Origin: Bradysia coprophila | Lineage: Eukaryota > Arthropoda > Insecta > Diptera > Sciaridae | Length of the DNA: 64,000 nt | Direction of reading: 5' to 3' | Assembly (NCBI RefSeq): GCF_014529535.1 | Contig: NW_023503374.1 | Span: 4,030,001-4,094,000 of the forward strand | Shown here: positions 48,336 to 61,050 of the stretch, piece by piece | Position numbering within the stretch: position 1 is the stretch's first letter | How the letters are laid out: every line of letters starts with the position of its first letter | Notes under the pieces: generated by a model | Told to the model about the DNA's origin: nothing | Databases searched by the model: none | What the model saw: only the letters and a program-made list of their open reading frames with translations | Program-made: the position numbers and the translations under genes

Positions 48336-51300
48336 TCTAGACGAAGCACTTAAGATTAATAACACCAATCTTGTGTGATATGCGAGCATTACAGGCGAAT
48401 GTTGAGATGGTTTTGTGATTCGTGCGTGAGATTTTAAGAATTTTCTGGAGATCCTCAACATGTTGGAAAATCTTGAGTTGTGCTAACTTTATTATGGAAC
48501 CTGCAAAACTTTGGGACAAAATCCCACTAGAGACGTGATCTGACTTGTTTTATGTTCCAATTACACTAGTTCGAACTGAAACTTCCCGTTGCCCTCTGAA
48601 ACAATTGCGAACATCGTCTCACAAAATCTGTAATTGAAAATAAAATATTTGTGAATGAGTTTTAGACTTTTTCACTTTCATGTTGACATTAATTGTACTG
48701 GTAACACGACAATGAGGCATTCAACTGCGAGCAGACATTTATATTGCTTTTGTCGTATAAAGGTAAATGAGACAGTTATTGAAATTAGAATGCTGACGTG
48801 CTAGGTAAAATATTCTGCCATGTACAAACATCCAAACTTTTCTATGATATCTGCCCTAGTTATAACGACGAATATACTTGGAATGGTGGTGTCCTTCGCA
48901 GGTGAAGAACGAATGCAGATAAAAGAAATTGTACGGAAATTTTTTATCTCTGGAACACCATGTTGCTGCTATTTTCTCAGTTTTTCAGCTATCTGATCGA
49001 CCAGGCATGTACATAAGTGTAGGTTGTATAGTGATGGCAATGGTAATAATAATAATGGTATATACTACTACCCAAAAGAAATAGTTCCTGTCAATTCCAC
49101 GGGATCACCTGCAGACACATGTATATCATCTACCAACGATAGCGAGAAAGAGATTCAATCATTTATCATCAGTGAAACATTACACTAATTTCGGGACTTT
49201 TTAAGCTTCCGTGTTATAATTTCGCTCCAATCCTCAGTATAATTAACTCTAAAAAACTTTACTGCGACAGCCTGATAATCTGGAACTATTTGTTATACTT
49301 TCACAAACCTAAATCCTATGTCTAATGTCCCCCAAAATTCTCTCGGCAAAAAAACGTTATCTCGCATCCATTTCCACCATTGTGCCATTACCCTATACAA
49401 TACAGTGGATATGTCATTTTATGCTAATATTTAATCAAATTGATGATTCAATATTATACCCTTTTCTTAGAGACACATAGAACCTGGACGAGTGTTATAA
49501 ATGATTTCCATTTAAAATATAATTAAGGCTGGAAAATCTCTTCAAATAAATTATTATTGACAGCATACATACAGCGGGAAGAACGTTCCATTTTTTTTCC
49601 GGTTGTTACGATGCTGGCGAATATGCCGTACGTTGACTTATACAAAGATTTTTTTATGAACTTTTGTTACTTTCCAATGTGTTCCTTTTAATTCGTTGTA
49701 CTGTAGAAGGAATGATCAGCATCCTTCCATATTGATATACCACCAAAGACTAAATATATTGGTCTTCATTCACACTTTGGTTGTTCAGAGCTATGATAGG
49801 TGCATATGCTAACTGAATATCACAGTCATCTTACATCGTAGAAAAATCATCTAAAGTAAGGAAAGTGTGCCTGACAAGTCTAGAACTTCCGTTTAGCTAG
49901 ACAACAATACTTTTAAAACAAATGTAACTTACTTCGGCTTAGGTAGTGTAGCAATATGACATAGGTTTTAGGCGATGGTCTTATGAGAGACTAGTAAGCA
50001 CTTTGCTTCTTTCCATAAATTATTTTTAGCAAAATATTTTCCTGGACTTTCCTACATTTTTCAAAATAAAACTTCTCAGAAACTTTCACCACTACTTTGT
50101 GCCAATCTAAAAACATAAAATGAAAATCATTTCCGTTCTGTTGTTCTATACGTTGACCAGTGATAAATTTAACAACGAATTAAACAGTCTTTTCTAAAAA
50201 TTAATCAGATCAAAAGTTGAAGTTGTTCCGATTACTTTGAAACACAAAATCATATAGGAGTCATGTGTTGTCGATATGAGACGACAAAAATAGGCGAAGA
50301 TCACTGGTTATCACTCTGTTATATTACAAAATGTATGGCTCAACAAATGAAGTAACAGACTTTCTATTGAATCCTAGAATACAGTTCAATCAATAGAAGT
50401 TACAGATTATAATGTTTGACTTAAAATAAATCATCTGAGATGGTGATAACTCAGCATAACTCTCGCTTATTTGGTATTCAATAAAATAAACTTTTATTCG
50501 GCCACTGCGAGCACTCCTATACAATGTGAAAAAGGTATACGATTCATTCATTCATTTATCTATTCACACATATGAAGTAGTATAATTCGTTTTGATGGAG
50601 AGATGCTCAATGCTTTGCCTATGCATACACAGTTTACTATACAATGAATAGATCCATCAAAATGAAAAACTCTTCTGAAAATGGTCATATTATTTTCGGG
50701 TTCGAATACATCGTCGAACAACAATAAAAAAAACAAGAATGGACGCACTTCTCCACAAAACAACTTTGTTCGCTTCATATTTGGTAATAATTTTATGGAC
50801 GGAATTGTTTTGACATAAAAATCATTTGATGGTTTATGTATGAACAGAGCAACAAATATTTCGCTATATAATTTCCAACTGTAACAACATCTTGTCATTC
50901 GGCATTTGTTACGAGTATTTTAATCGATTTAGAGCACACCGAGCTGTATATACTCTAATCATGATAACGAATTATTTTAATGTGATTTTTGGCATATCAA
51001 GCCTAACCTTAGGCATCACAATCATAAAATATGTTTGATTTTGCACAAAAGAATCCGGCAATACACAAAAGGTTCTCAAAATTTCCAGATATTTCAATGT
51101 GACAAAGCCACAAATACCCCGAAGATATTCTGCTATATTACTTCCGTCTGATATTTTGATTGCCGCTGTTCTATAGACGGATAAGCTTTTGAACTGGAAA
51201 TATACATACAATCATGTTACCAAACATTATATTCGACATACTCTACACACACACACAGAGGTGATGCAAGCTTTAAATTTACATTTTTTTGTCTGCGATT

Positions 51301-53963
51301 TTCTGGCTTTTTTATATGGAAATTGGAAAAATAACGCCGCCAAAAAAAGAACGAGATAGAGATCAAATATTAAGTTTAGATAAATTTCCATGCTTTGGTA
51401 TAAAACCTCCCACATACTATACATGGCCCATCGGCAAAATGCATGGAAATTTGTTTTTTTCCCATTCACCTCTAACCAAACATTTTGCACCTATATCAAC
51501 AACACTTATTCAAATATGTAAATGCAAAAAGCCACAAAAAATCATTTCCTATTTTCACATGTTATCGACACCGCGAATCTTCTTCTTCGATTCGTTGTCA
51601 TTGCCTCTAAACTTACGCTATTTACATCTTGTCTTTCGTTATGTTCCGTTCACACTTTTTGTGTGTGTAAATGCGTGAAAAATGCTCTTCCAATTCAGAA
51701 TATACACAACAGCCCAGCGTATAAAGATACCTCTATATCATCCCTAACAATGTTTGTTTATTGATTGTATTTTTACATTTACCGAAAAATTCCATCTACC
51801 CCGGCCTTTTACATTTTATTTCGAATAGAAAAATAAACCCCAGCGATACGAAACAGTTCAGGTTCTAAAAGGCACCCGTATCCGAATGTACACCGAAAAT
51901 GTGTTTCGTAACTGTGTCCCTATATTTAAGCTATCAAAACATGACTTTATCACCTTTTTGATTCAATTAACCGACTGAAACGGAATTCTAAAATTCGGAT
52001 TATTCGGGCAATTTCGCCTGACATGTTTCGGATACATGCTCCTCAACTACGGCACAAAATTGAATATCAACGAAATAAACTCATGAAAGAGTATATCACA
52101 AATCATAACATGCATAAACATAACGAAACTTAAATTTCACACACAACATCGTCGACGACAGCACATAACACATAAATAGATAGCAAAAAAAGGGTCTCGC
52201 AAAAATATGTACTTACATTTCAGCGATATTCCGAAATTCAGCCATGTATATACGAGCTACGAGCTGAACATCACATGCTCCAATATTTGCTTTGTCTGAA
52301 AAATATTTTTCACTCTACATCCTCCCGAATGTGTGTAATACTTGAAAATGTCCTATATGAGTAATAATATGTCGACGATAGAATGTAATAAAAAGCTGTA
52401 CACACGAACATAAAAACATTTGATTTACTTCCTCGCGACACTATACATGCCACCCCATCCAGAAAACTATAAAAATGTTTCTTCTCTGTTGTTATATATT
52501 CATATGCTGTGTTTAATAATATAATTCGGTGGAATTATTCGAAGGCATCTGATGGTATTATATTCATTTCTTTACGAGAAGAAATTACTGTACAGAGTTA
52601 AGGGGCTTGTTTTGCTGTTTGCGAACAAATGACGTAATTTACTGTATATAAAAGGATTTGAATTGATATGGTGCTTTAAACAGTAAATGGATATGCTTCT
52701 GCTTTTTGTCATATTATGTGGAATCCATTAGGGGATTCTCGAAACAAACAACTGGAATATAGTTTTTCCAGCGAAATTAAAACATTTTTCATATGCCGTA
52801 GTTCTTTTCCCGAAAAGTTTTTTTTTGGATTTATATTTCTTTTTTATATCATCGTTTCAGGCTTTTTTCAGTCAGAATTTTTTTTATTAAAATTCGTATG
52901 CATACACACACTCACACATACATTCATTAAAAAAATGATATTACGATGTGTATTACAACTTATATTAGAATAATGAAATGCCGCCAGCATGACTTTTATG
53001 AAAGAACGGTATGTGTGTTCTGATATTTGTGATAAATTACTTTCGTCCTTACAATTGGCGTACGTCCTAGAGATTCAAGTAGACCAATGCCGTATAGTGA
53101 ACACCGACGCAAATGCAGTTAACTTCTAGGCCCATATTTTTTATGTCCTTCAAGCTGCCATAAGCGGCAATCGTAGCTCCTCATAACGATTGAATCTGTT
53201 ACTTCTTTTGTTCAATTCAAAATATCATCCAGTGATGGCTGTAAATCTATTACTTCTTTAGTTTACTCTACGTTTTGTTTATTTATGATAATACTGACCA
53301 GACAGTGCTATCATGTTTGTCATCTTTGCCGGCAACAGATTAGCAAAAGATTTTTGCTCTTGTTCTTGTATTATACGGCCGTTGACAAGTGAATAGTCAC
53401 CGGTTTCAAGGGTTTCAACGAGGGTTTCAAGTTTCAAGTGTTTTGTTTTTTATACTTTGCCACACCAAGCTTTTACTTTTTTAATTGGAATGGTACGCAG
53501 ATTCCATTGTGAAAAAGGATTTCAACTATCGCAAATAAAACATCTTGGACATCCCGTTCCCGACTCAACCAAAACAAATCCTCAAAAAAGTACACGAATG
53601 TTGAAATTTATTTTCGAATTCATTGCTTCGTCCATCAATTCATCGAAAATTCGCACTTACATATGGCGTGAATATGCGACCTTTCTCCATACACAAACAG
53701 TACAAATACGTATACAGATTTTCAGTATTTGACAGTATCCGGCAGTACACGAAATTGTCCGGTATGGCAGAATACTGTTTCATACTTCTACGAAATTGCA
53801 GTACACTATTTTATGATGTTGTGTGTCAGGTGATTGCTGAAAGAAAGTACTAATATTTGACAAGAATTGATATTTAAGAGGCATTGGTACTTTTTCATAC
53901 CACAAAACCCGAAAAAACGACCTGAAAACTGTCGATGCATCTCTTACGTCTCCGGTTAATTTT
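48336..53963. other. Long AT-rich intergenic stretch, no gene seen
   Basis: About 5.6 kb without a recognisable gene. The longest frames (112 codons at 50560-50898 minus, 129 codons at 51289-51678 plus) have no domain or splice support. ATATAC/CACACA-type simple sequence and poly-T runs are frequent. It could hold untranslated regions or long introns of a gene outside the window, but nothing shows this directly. Confidence 0.4.
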
Positions 53964-55756
53964 TAGCCCCGTACGAAGTACTGGGGGCTTATAAGATTAA
54001 TATGCCGTTTGTAACATGTTGAATTGGAAGCAGACGGTAAGGGCGAATTATTTGTCTATGTTCATAGATAACGAATCCGCAATAATAAAAATGTCCGTCT
54101 GTCCGTGACCCCTCTAGCTTGAGTAAATCACAACCTTTTTTCAAAATTCTTTTTTTCCCGATTGGTATCGACAAAAGTAAGGTCAAGTTCGAAAAGGGGC
54201 ATGTTAGGGTCGGCCCTTCCAGAGCTAGAGCCCTATAGGTGTTTTTCAGTCTTTCGACGATATCTACCGAAATACGCACGCAATAGATGCTTGTGATAAA
54301 TCAAATGAAAGGTATTGACGAGTACAACAAAGTTGCTGAACATTGTTTTTGGGTAAGATGCAACGCGGGCTTGTTGGGAGGGCTCAAAGGTCGTTACTCG
54401 GCCCTAAGTGTTTTTAGCCCCGTACGAAGTACTGGGGGCTTATAAGATTAATATGCCGTTTGTAACACGTCGAATTGGAAGCAGACAGTAAAGGCAAAGC
54501 ATTTGGTTATGTTCATAGATGACGAATCCGCAATAAAAAAAATGTCCGTCCGTCCGTCCGTGACCCCTCTAGCTTGAGTAAATCACAACCTTTTTTCAAA
54601 ATTCTTTTTTCCCCGATTTGTATCGACAAAAGTAAGGTCAAGTTCGAAAATGGGCATGGTAGGGTCGGCTCCTACAGAGCTAGGGCCCTATAGGTGTTTT
54701 TCAGTCTTTCGACGATATCTACCGAAATACGCACGCAATAGCTGCTTTTGATATATCAAATGAAAGGTATTGACGAGTAGAACAAAGTTGCTGAAAATTG
54801 TTTTTGGGTAAGATGCAACGTGGGCTTGTTGGGAGGGCTCAAAGGTCGGTACTCGGCCCTAAGTGTTTTTTGCACATAAATCGAGTAAATCTCATCCGAT
54901 TTTGCTAGATTTAGTTTTTTATGGAAGGGAATTGAATACCGAAAAGAACGTGGCGAAAAAAGTTTCAAATTTGGGCCCTTGGACTAAGGCCGCTACTCGG
55001 CCCTAAGTGTTTTTTGCACATAAATCGAGTAAATCTCATCCGATTTTGCTAGATTTAGTTTTTTATGGAAGGTAATTGAATACCGAAAAGAACGTGTCGA
55101 AAAAAGTTTCAAATTTGGGCCCTTGGACTTAGGCCGCTACTCGGTCCTAAGTGTTTTTTGCACATATATCGAGCAAATCTCATCCGATTTTGCTAGTTTT
55201 TGTTTCATTTGAGAGATAATTGACCCTAAGTGTTTTTTGCACATAAATCGAGTAAATCTCATCCGATTTTGCTAGTTTTTGTTTCATTTGAGAGATAATT
55301 GGATGCCGAATAGAATGGTGCCAAAAAATGTTTTAAATTTGGGCCCTTGGACTAAGGCCGCTACTCGGCCCTAAGTGTTTTTTGCACATAAATCGAGTAA
55401 ATCTCAACCGATTTTGCTAGTTTTTGTTTCATTTGAGAGGTAATTGAATTGAACCCAATGGAAGGTTGGCAAAAAATTTTGGGTTTCTAAAATAATGTCG
55501 TAAATTGTTGGTTTTATTTGAGAGGTACTTCGTACGGGCTTTCGTAATTGCGCTATGCGCAATTTAAAAAATGAACACTTTCAGTAAATTTGACCATGCC
55601 CAACTTGACTTGCATTTTGGTAACAGACACATTAGAGGTTTGTAGACGTATTAGGGTTCCGGGCGTATTACGGCTACGGACGTATTATGGTTACGGACGA
55701 AATAGGATTACGGGTCGTACGGAGCTAAGTCGCAGCAAACGCTCCGACTGTTCTGA
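53964..55756 (+). mobile_element. HINE-like element with duplicated head
   Basis: Heads starting TAGCCCCGTACGAAGTACTG lie at 53964 and again at 54415, each followed by a short GTCCGTC microsatellite. About four core units (54865-55440) lead to a single tail: inverted subterminal repeat GTACGGAGCTA, the AGTCGCAGC hairpin, and GTTCTGA at 55756, followed by T. It belongs to the same subtype as the compound element at 28354-31519. No coding capacity. Confidence 0.75.
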
Positions 55757-56025
55757 TGACTTGCTTTTGATTTTCTTATTTGCGGTGAATGTTGATAATT
55801 TGGTCAATAAACGTTTTTTTTTAGTTTGACAGTGTGTCTTGTTAAACATACCTAGTGTTACATATCTGCCTGAAAGTGTTAATTTTTTTTCTGTTTTTGT
55901 AATCGTGATGGAGTAGAGTTTGACTTGTTTTCCGTTCACTAAAACTGTTATGCGTGTGACGTCATCATAATTGTTTTTGTTTTCTTCGCGCCAAATGATT
56001 AATGTCAACCGACATATTTACTGTA

Positions 56026-56110
56026 ATGGATAAACCGAAGAAAAGTGTTCGTGGCAATAGAACATTACCATATCATATCAAGAATCAACGAAAAACTAAA
56101 CAGAATAAAA
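56026..56110 (+). pseudogene. 5' end of LINE ORF1, cut by the CACTA-ended element
   Basis: An ATG at 56026 opens a basic reading frame (MDKPKKSVRGNRTLPYHI...KQNK) that runs into the terminal repeat of the inserted element at 56111. Joining 56026-56110 to 62619-63550, counting the AAA duplication once, gives 1017 nt, exactly 339 codons with only a terminal stop. This is therefore the displaced N-terminus of the ORF1 at 62616-63550. The sequence between the HINE tail (55756) and this ATG is probably the LINE 5' untranslated region. Confidence 0.82.
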
Positions 56111-56466
56111 CACTACTCTACAGTGACTTTGATATCGTCAAATGAGTTAATGAATTCTATGTATTTTGAGACGAGGATTCAGATTCTTTCATTTATTTTT
56201 CTTGAGTACCCTTATTTAGATCAGTATACCCCCCTAGAGATACCATATATTTTCAACTTACCCTAAGTATCTACTTCGAGTTTGAGAATGAGCTCGAGCC
56301 TCACACTTACGAAGTATAAGTTTAAGTCGAAGCTTTTGCTTCAACCCCATTTGCTTATGTATACGAGCATTTGCTCATCATTCTTTTACTCATACTTGGC
56401 AAGTGCTTGAATTGATACTGATGATTACAGATATACAATGAATCGAGTGTGAAACATACATTCGAC

Positions 56467-56620
56467 CAACGCACTTCAAGCAAAAGTAATCATAGTCGAC
56501 AGCTGCCAAATAGACTATTATTTTGTATGAAATGGTTTTTTACCGTGTGTTACAGTTATATGACACACTGTCAAGTTTCAGTACCCTATTTAGAGTATCA
56601 CTAATGCTTGAAGTGCGTTG
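56467..56620. mobile_element. 154-bp MITE nested in the CACTA-ended element
   Basis: CAACGCACTTCAAGCA at the left end is inverted as TGCTTGAAGTGCGTTG at the right end, and ATTCGAC flanks both sides (56460-56466, 56621-56627). The 7-bp duplication could be an 8-bp one with a changed base. No coding capacity. Confidence 0.75.
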
Positions 56621-56839
56621 ATTCGACTCTTAGAAATTGAGAAACAGTTTTGTTACAGGTTCTTGCTAGAGCAATGTTGACCACGGTTTTCTTCTTATGA
56701 TTTTATACTGTTCAACCTTTGTAGTTATGACAAAAGAAACCTTTTAAAAATGAAAATCATTTATTTTCATAAATTTAACGAAATACAAAGATTCCTGTGA
56801 GAGCACTCAAAATATTTTTAAAACAGAATTTAAATCGAA

Positions 56840-57007
56840 ACAAAATTACAACGTTCCAAACCAGGCTTTAGGCCTAAAAAAATTTCTTTGTCCAAAATTC
56901 ACTTCGAAACAAATTTCAAATCGAAACAAAATTACAACGTTCCAAACTAGGCTTTAGGCCGAAACATATCCAAAATTCAAATCGAAACCGAAATTACAAC
57001 GTTCCAA
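56840..57007. repeat. Subterminal repeats of the CACTA-ended element
   Basis: AAATCGAAAC, ACAAAATTACAACGTTCC and AGGCTTTAGGCC recur three times (ending at 56860, 56946 and 57007, the last slightly changed). An inverted copy of the core, GGAACGTTGTAATTTTGT, lies near the other end at 61235-61252. Clustered subterminal motifs in opposite orientation at the two ends are what a transposase-binding array would look like. Confidence 0.65.
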
Positions 57008-57015
57008 ACCAAACT

Positions 57016-58717
57016 TTACGCTAATTTCTTAGTAGACTTATTTTTAGCAAAGGAAGACTTACGGTTGTACTCGTAGTTTCTGTTGTCTCTTTTCAAGAAC
57101 CAACAATAGTCGCTCATCATTCCTTCATTCCATCGTCCTTGGTATCTTCGTTCAATCGTAGCCATGTCCTGGTGAAATCGTTCACCCTGTTCATCGCTGA
57201 CGGCACCAAGGTTTTCAGGGAAAAAATCGAGGTGCGAATCTAGCAAATGTATTTTAAATGATTGCCGGACACCCATTTTCTGATAGTTTTTCATCATTTC
57301 TTCTATCAATTGCTTATAGTTGTCGTCTTTTTCATTTCCAAGGAAACCGTGAACCACCTTCTTGAACGATTTCCAGGCAGCCTTTTCCTTGAAACTTTAT
57401 CGAAACCGGGGTCATTGATTAACTTCTTAATTTGAGGTCCTACAAGAACCCCTTCCTTTAGCTTTGCATCGGAAAGTCTGGGAAATTTATCTCTCAAATA
57501 CAAATATCCTTTCCCATCAGGTTTCAACTTTTTGATAAAGTTTTTTATCAGTCCCAATTTAATATGAAGAGGCGGTAAAATTATGTTACTTGGGTCGACC
57601 AATGGTGGGTGCTCTACGTTTGATTCGCCGGGCACGAAGCCTTTTAGTGGAGGCCATACTTTTCTGTTGTAGTGCTCCGAGTCGGCACGACTGTCCCATA
57701 AGCACAAGAAACACATGTGCTTTGTATATCCGCCCTGTAAACCCATCAACATGCTCACTACCTTCAGATCGCAGCAGATCTTCCATTCGTACTCGTCGTA
57801 TTTGACTACACGCAAGATTTCTTGTATAGAATCTCGTGACTCCTTCCAATCTACAGTGTGACCCAGAGGAATGGACGGTAGTTCGTTTCCGTTGTATAGA
57901 AGACAAGCTTTCAAACTGTCCGTCGAACCGTCGATAAATAACCGCCATTCACTCGGATCATGCTTCATACCAAGAGCACTAATCAATCCATCAACGTCCA
58001 CGCAGTAACATATTCCATTTTCCTTCGTAAAAAACTTTAACAAATCCTCGTTTCTGCTTCTGTACACTGTAACTCTGGTTTCACTTTTTAGAAAGTTCCA
58101 CTGCAGCATACGAGACGCCAACAACTCAGCCTTCTCTTTAGGCAATTCAAGATCTCGAACAAGGTCATTCAACTCCGCTTGGTCGAGAAGATGGGGTTCG
58201 TTTTCTGGAATATAATCCGGATCCGATGATGATGGATGAACATCGGAAAATGACTCACTCGATGACGACGATTTGCTTTCATTCGAACTGTTGTTTTGAT
58301 GTGGGATTTGATGTGGTGTAATGGGCACTGGAAATTTTTCTCCGTGCTTTATTGGTTTTTCAACGGATGAACAGTCGGGATACATGATTTTATGTTTGTT
58401 CTTAGCAGAAAATCCAGTTACATTTGTCATGCAAAAGTAGCAATCGTTGCGGTGATTGCGAGGTTTTTTCCAGACCATTGGAACGGCGAACGCCATTTGA
58501 GTTCTCTTACCATTCCACCAAAGGTTGAGATTCGAATCACAATATTTACAATGTTTGGTACCCAGGGTTTATCTCGATTTTGCATGGCACGGCCAAAGTA
58601 CAGTTCGTAGAATTTTTGCGTATTTTCTGTGATTGCTTTAAGTTGCGATGCAATACAAAATTTTCCGCAGATGAAGCAAAATATGTTCGGTGAATTTTTA
58701 CAGTTGTTTAAAACCAT
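57016..58717 (-). pseudogene. Orphan Cys-rich protein, candidate transposase of the CACTA-ended element
   Basis: Minus-strand frames 58717-58560, 58560-57392 and 57392-57016 read as one protein of about 560 residues, broken by two single-base-type frameshifts (near 58555-58565 and 57390-57395). The N-terminus has a zinc-binding look (CFICGKFC), followed by AVPMVWKKPRNHRNDCYFC. An acidic Ser-rich spacer with HPSSSDPDYIP comes next. The core carries EWRLFIDGSTDSLKACLL, WKICCDLKVVSMLMGLQGGY, CFLCLWDSRAD and ILPPLHIKLGLIKNF. The end has HLLDSHLDFFPENLGAVSDE, GERFHQDM and DYCWFL. I recognise it as a multicopy protein family seen in insects and cnidarians without an assigned function. Its place between CACTA ends and the invariant acidic residues suggest a transposase; that is inference. 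Confidence 0.7.
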
Positions 58718-59132
58718 TTTTAAAAATTTGGTGGAAATGATCTGTGCTTAAATAGAGCGACAATTTCATACTACTTCATTGGTCATTTTTCATTTCTCAT
58801 AGCGTCACGTAACCAAAGATTTACTGATCATAGACACTATACCACTATTACACCACTCGTACCACCAGTGAAAAATATATCGAAAAGTTCATTGCAAGAA
58901 TACTAAATGGTCGATATCTAATTAGGATAATAAATGTACCAGTGCAACATTTTCTACAAATTTGTTACTTTTGTAACTGTGCAATTTTTGCAAGTTTCTG
59001 AAATGACTATCTGCTTTCATAAGTCGTTGGCTTGTCCGGTATACAACGTATACCACCGATATACCAAGTGTGTAACTGTCAAATTGGAACAGCTCTTAAA
59101 GCAAATTTTAATTCGTGCCTGATTTAGCAATA

Positions 59133-59750
59133 ATGTCAACTGAAGTCAACGAAATATCGCAATTTGTACAGTATATCGAGGAAGATAGCGATGTGCTTAT
59201 AAAATCACAAACAAAAGACCAGAAAAGTAAAAAAAGTGAAGCCGCCGATAAAATAATATGTAAATGAAAAAATCTAACTGGCAAAACATTGGATCATGGC
59301 AGTTTGCTCAAGAAAATTAACAACCTGAAGTCTAGAGCAAAAACTACACAAAATTGTGGAAAAACATTGAGCGAATGGCAGTGTAAAATCTTGGAACTAG
59401 GCGTGAGTTATGATCTTGACTAAATCCCCAAACATCGTTTACAAATCAATGAATTGTTTCAGGGTGCCGATTTGGGTGTTGACATCCAAGACAATCAGAA
59501 GACTGAGCCACAAATTACCGATGGTCTTGATAAAACAAAAGATTCTTCGTCCAAGACTGTTGCGGAACGAATTCTCGAAGGATATGAAACCGATGAAACG
59601 AAGCTCTTAAGTGACGAACAGCTGAAACGTTTGGTGCTTTTAAAGCAAATAAAAGTCCTAAACATTCAACAACAGCGATTGGAGAGTCAAGTTGTGGCAG
59701 AAGAGGACGTTGTTTTTGATTTTGTTGGCTTCGATGGAAACCCAATGTAA
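59133..59750 (+). pseudogene. Small two-exon accessory gene of the CACTA-ended element, possibly DNA-binding
   Basis: Exon 1 (59133-59402) and exon 2 (59463-59750) join in phase 0 at GTGAGT and TTTCAG, giving about 186 codons. An in-frame TGA interrupts codon 45 (59265-59267). The segment after the stop, GSLLKKINNLKSRAKT...LSEWQCKILELG, resembles the third helix and following part of Myb/SANT-like (zeste/FSBP-type) DNA-binding domains. The C-terminal half (LSDEQLKRLVLLKQIKVLNI) looks helical and could form a coiled coil. It is divergent from the 57016-58717 gene, 415 bp away, so a shared promoter region is plausible. By analogy with two-gene CACTA systems it could be the DNA-binding partner; this is a guess from layout. 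Confidence 0.55.
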
Positions 59751-60594
59751 AGAAATTTAATGATTCTTAAAATAAACTAAAAATTTTTATCTCGCTTTCC
59801 TAAATCTGAAGTTTTTTTTTTCTTCAGAAAATGAAGTGAATGAAGTATTCGTACCAAACTTCAAAATGTTCCTAAAAATCTTTGATTTAACTCACTCAAC
59901 TTTGACCATCCATCCATCGGCATAAATTTAACAAAAAATCTTATGTGCTACAGTGTAGCCGCTAGCAACTACACACGTACGTACATCATGAATGCCTACA
60001 ACATTGGTAATAGTTATTTTCGTACCTATTCTGGACGATTGATTTAGGACATTTTTCGATTCTAAATGAAGTGATGGCTACAGTCGAAAGCGTCTCAGAT
60101 CAATCGTTGCAAACAGCTTTGTATACTATAGACCGAATTATAAAATTAAAAAATTCCTTAATTTTCGCCACACATATAAATGTAATTTTCGAATATTTGC
60201 AAAAAACTAGAATTAGAGCAATAAGTTTATCACGATCCATTTATCATTGATGGCGGAAATTTGACCGTAATCGAGCTTAACGTAGCCTACGTTACGTAGG
60301 TTGATTAATAATATCTAAAAACCAATTCTGAATTATTCGAACGTAAACAGAAATATGATGTACTATAGTGTAGTACAAAGTTAATGACAAAATATTTTTG
60401 CGCGTCAAATAAATTTTTCCTAAAAAATGATTTCACGCGTTACAAAAAGTTCCAATTTTATGAAACGCATTCACAACGTAATCAGGTAACGAATGAAAAA
60501 AATTTCGCGCATTCTTCCTAACTTTTACTCATAAAATGCCAAATTTCAATTATCATTAGTAGTGGCATTTCGCGTCTGGGCTCCTTTAGAGATA
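59751..60594. other. Noncoding interior of the CACTA-ended element
   Basis: AT-rich DNA without a recognisable gene, following a possible AATAAA at about 59770 that would end the plus-strand accessory gene. Confidence 0.4.
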
Positions 60595-61050
60595 CAAACA
60601 AACATTAAACGTGAGTGCGAATAGCCATTTCACATTTGATTTGACTATTCGGATGCGCGTGCGAAGGGTCATGATTTATACCAGCGACAAATATCTTCTT
60701 GAGAAAAACTTTGCTCTTGTTCTTTTCAGTTAACCATTCCAACCCACTCAAAATCGTTTTACAACTACGATTACAGCTATTTTATATCGTCGCGTCGGTT
60801 GCACTCTTTTGTATACTTATGAGTACTGGAACATATTCGGTTTTTCCAGAAGCAGTCCCTTCGCGTATGAATAGCCAGTACTCACTGTTTTGGCTATTCG
60901 CACTCGAGTGTGAATAATCAAATCCAATAAGAAATGGCTATTCGCACGCGCGTGCGAACAGTCTAAGACAGCATGGAATGGATATTACCACACACGTGTG
61001 CGAGTAGTCAAATCCATTGTGAAATGGCAATTCGCACGCTCGTGCGAATA
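60595..61050. repeat. Array of ~80-bp units centred on CG-rich palindromes
   Basis: GTGCGAATAGCCATTTC, AATCCAATAAGAAATGGC and similar words alternate in both orientations around palindromes. These include TTCGCACGCGCGTGCGAA (about 60940-60957, a perfect 18-bp palindrome), TTCGCACTCGAGTGTGAA (60898), TTCGCACGCTCGTGCGAA (61029) and ACACACGTGTGCG (60991). The CG content stands out against the AT-rich surroundings. Confidence 0.7.

Noticed and set aside
50560..51678. Frames of 112 and 129 codons in the long intergenic stretch
   Set aside because: AT-rich low-information translations without domains, signal or conserved features.
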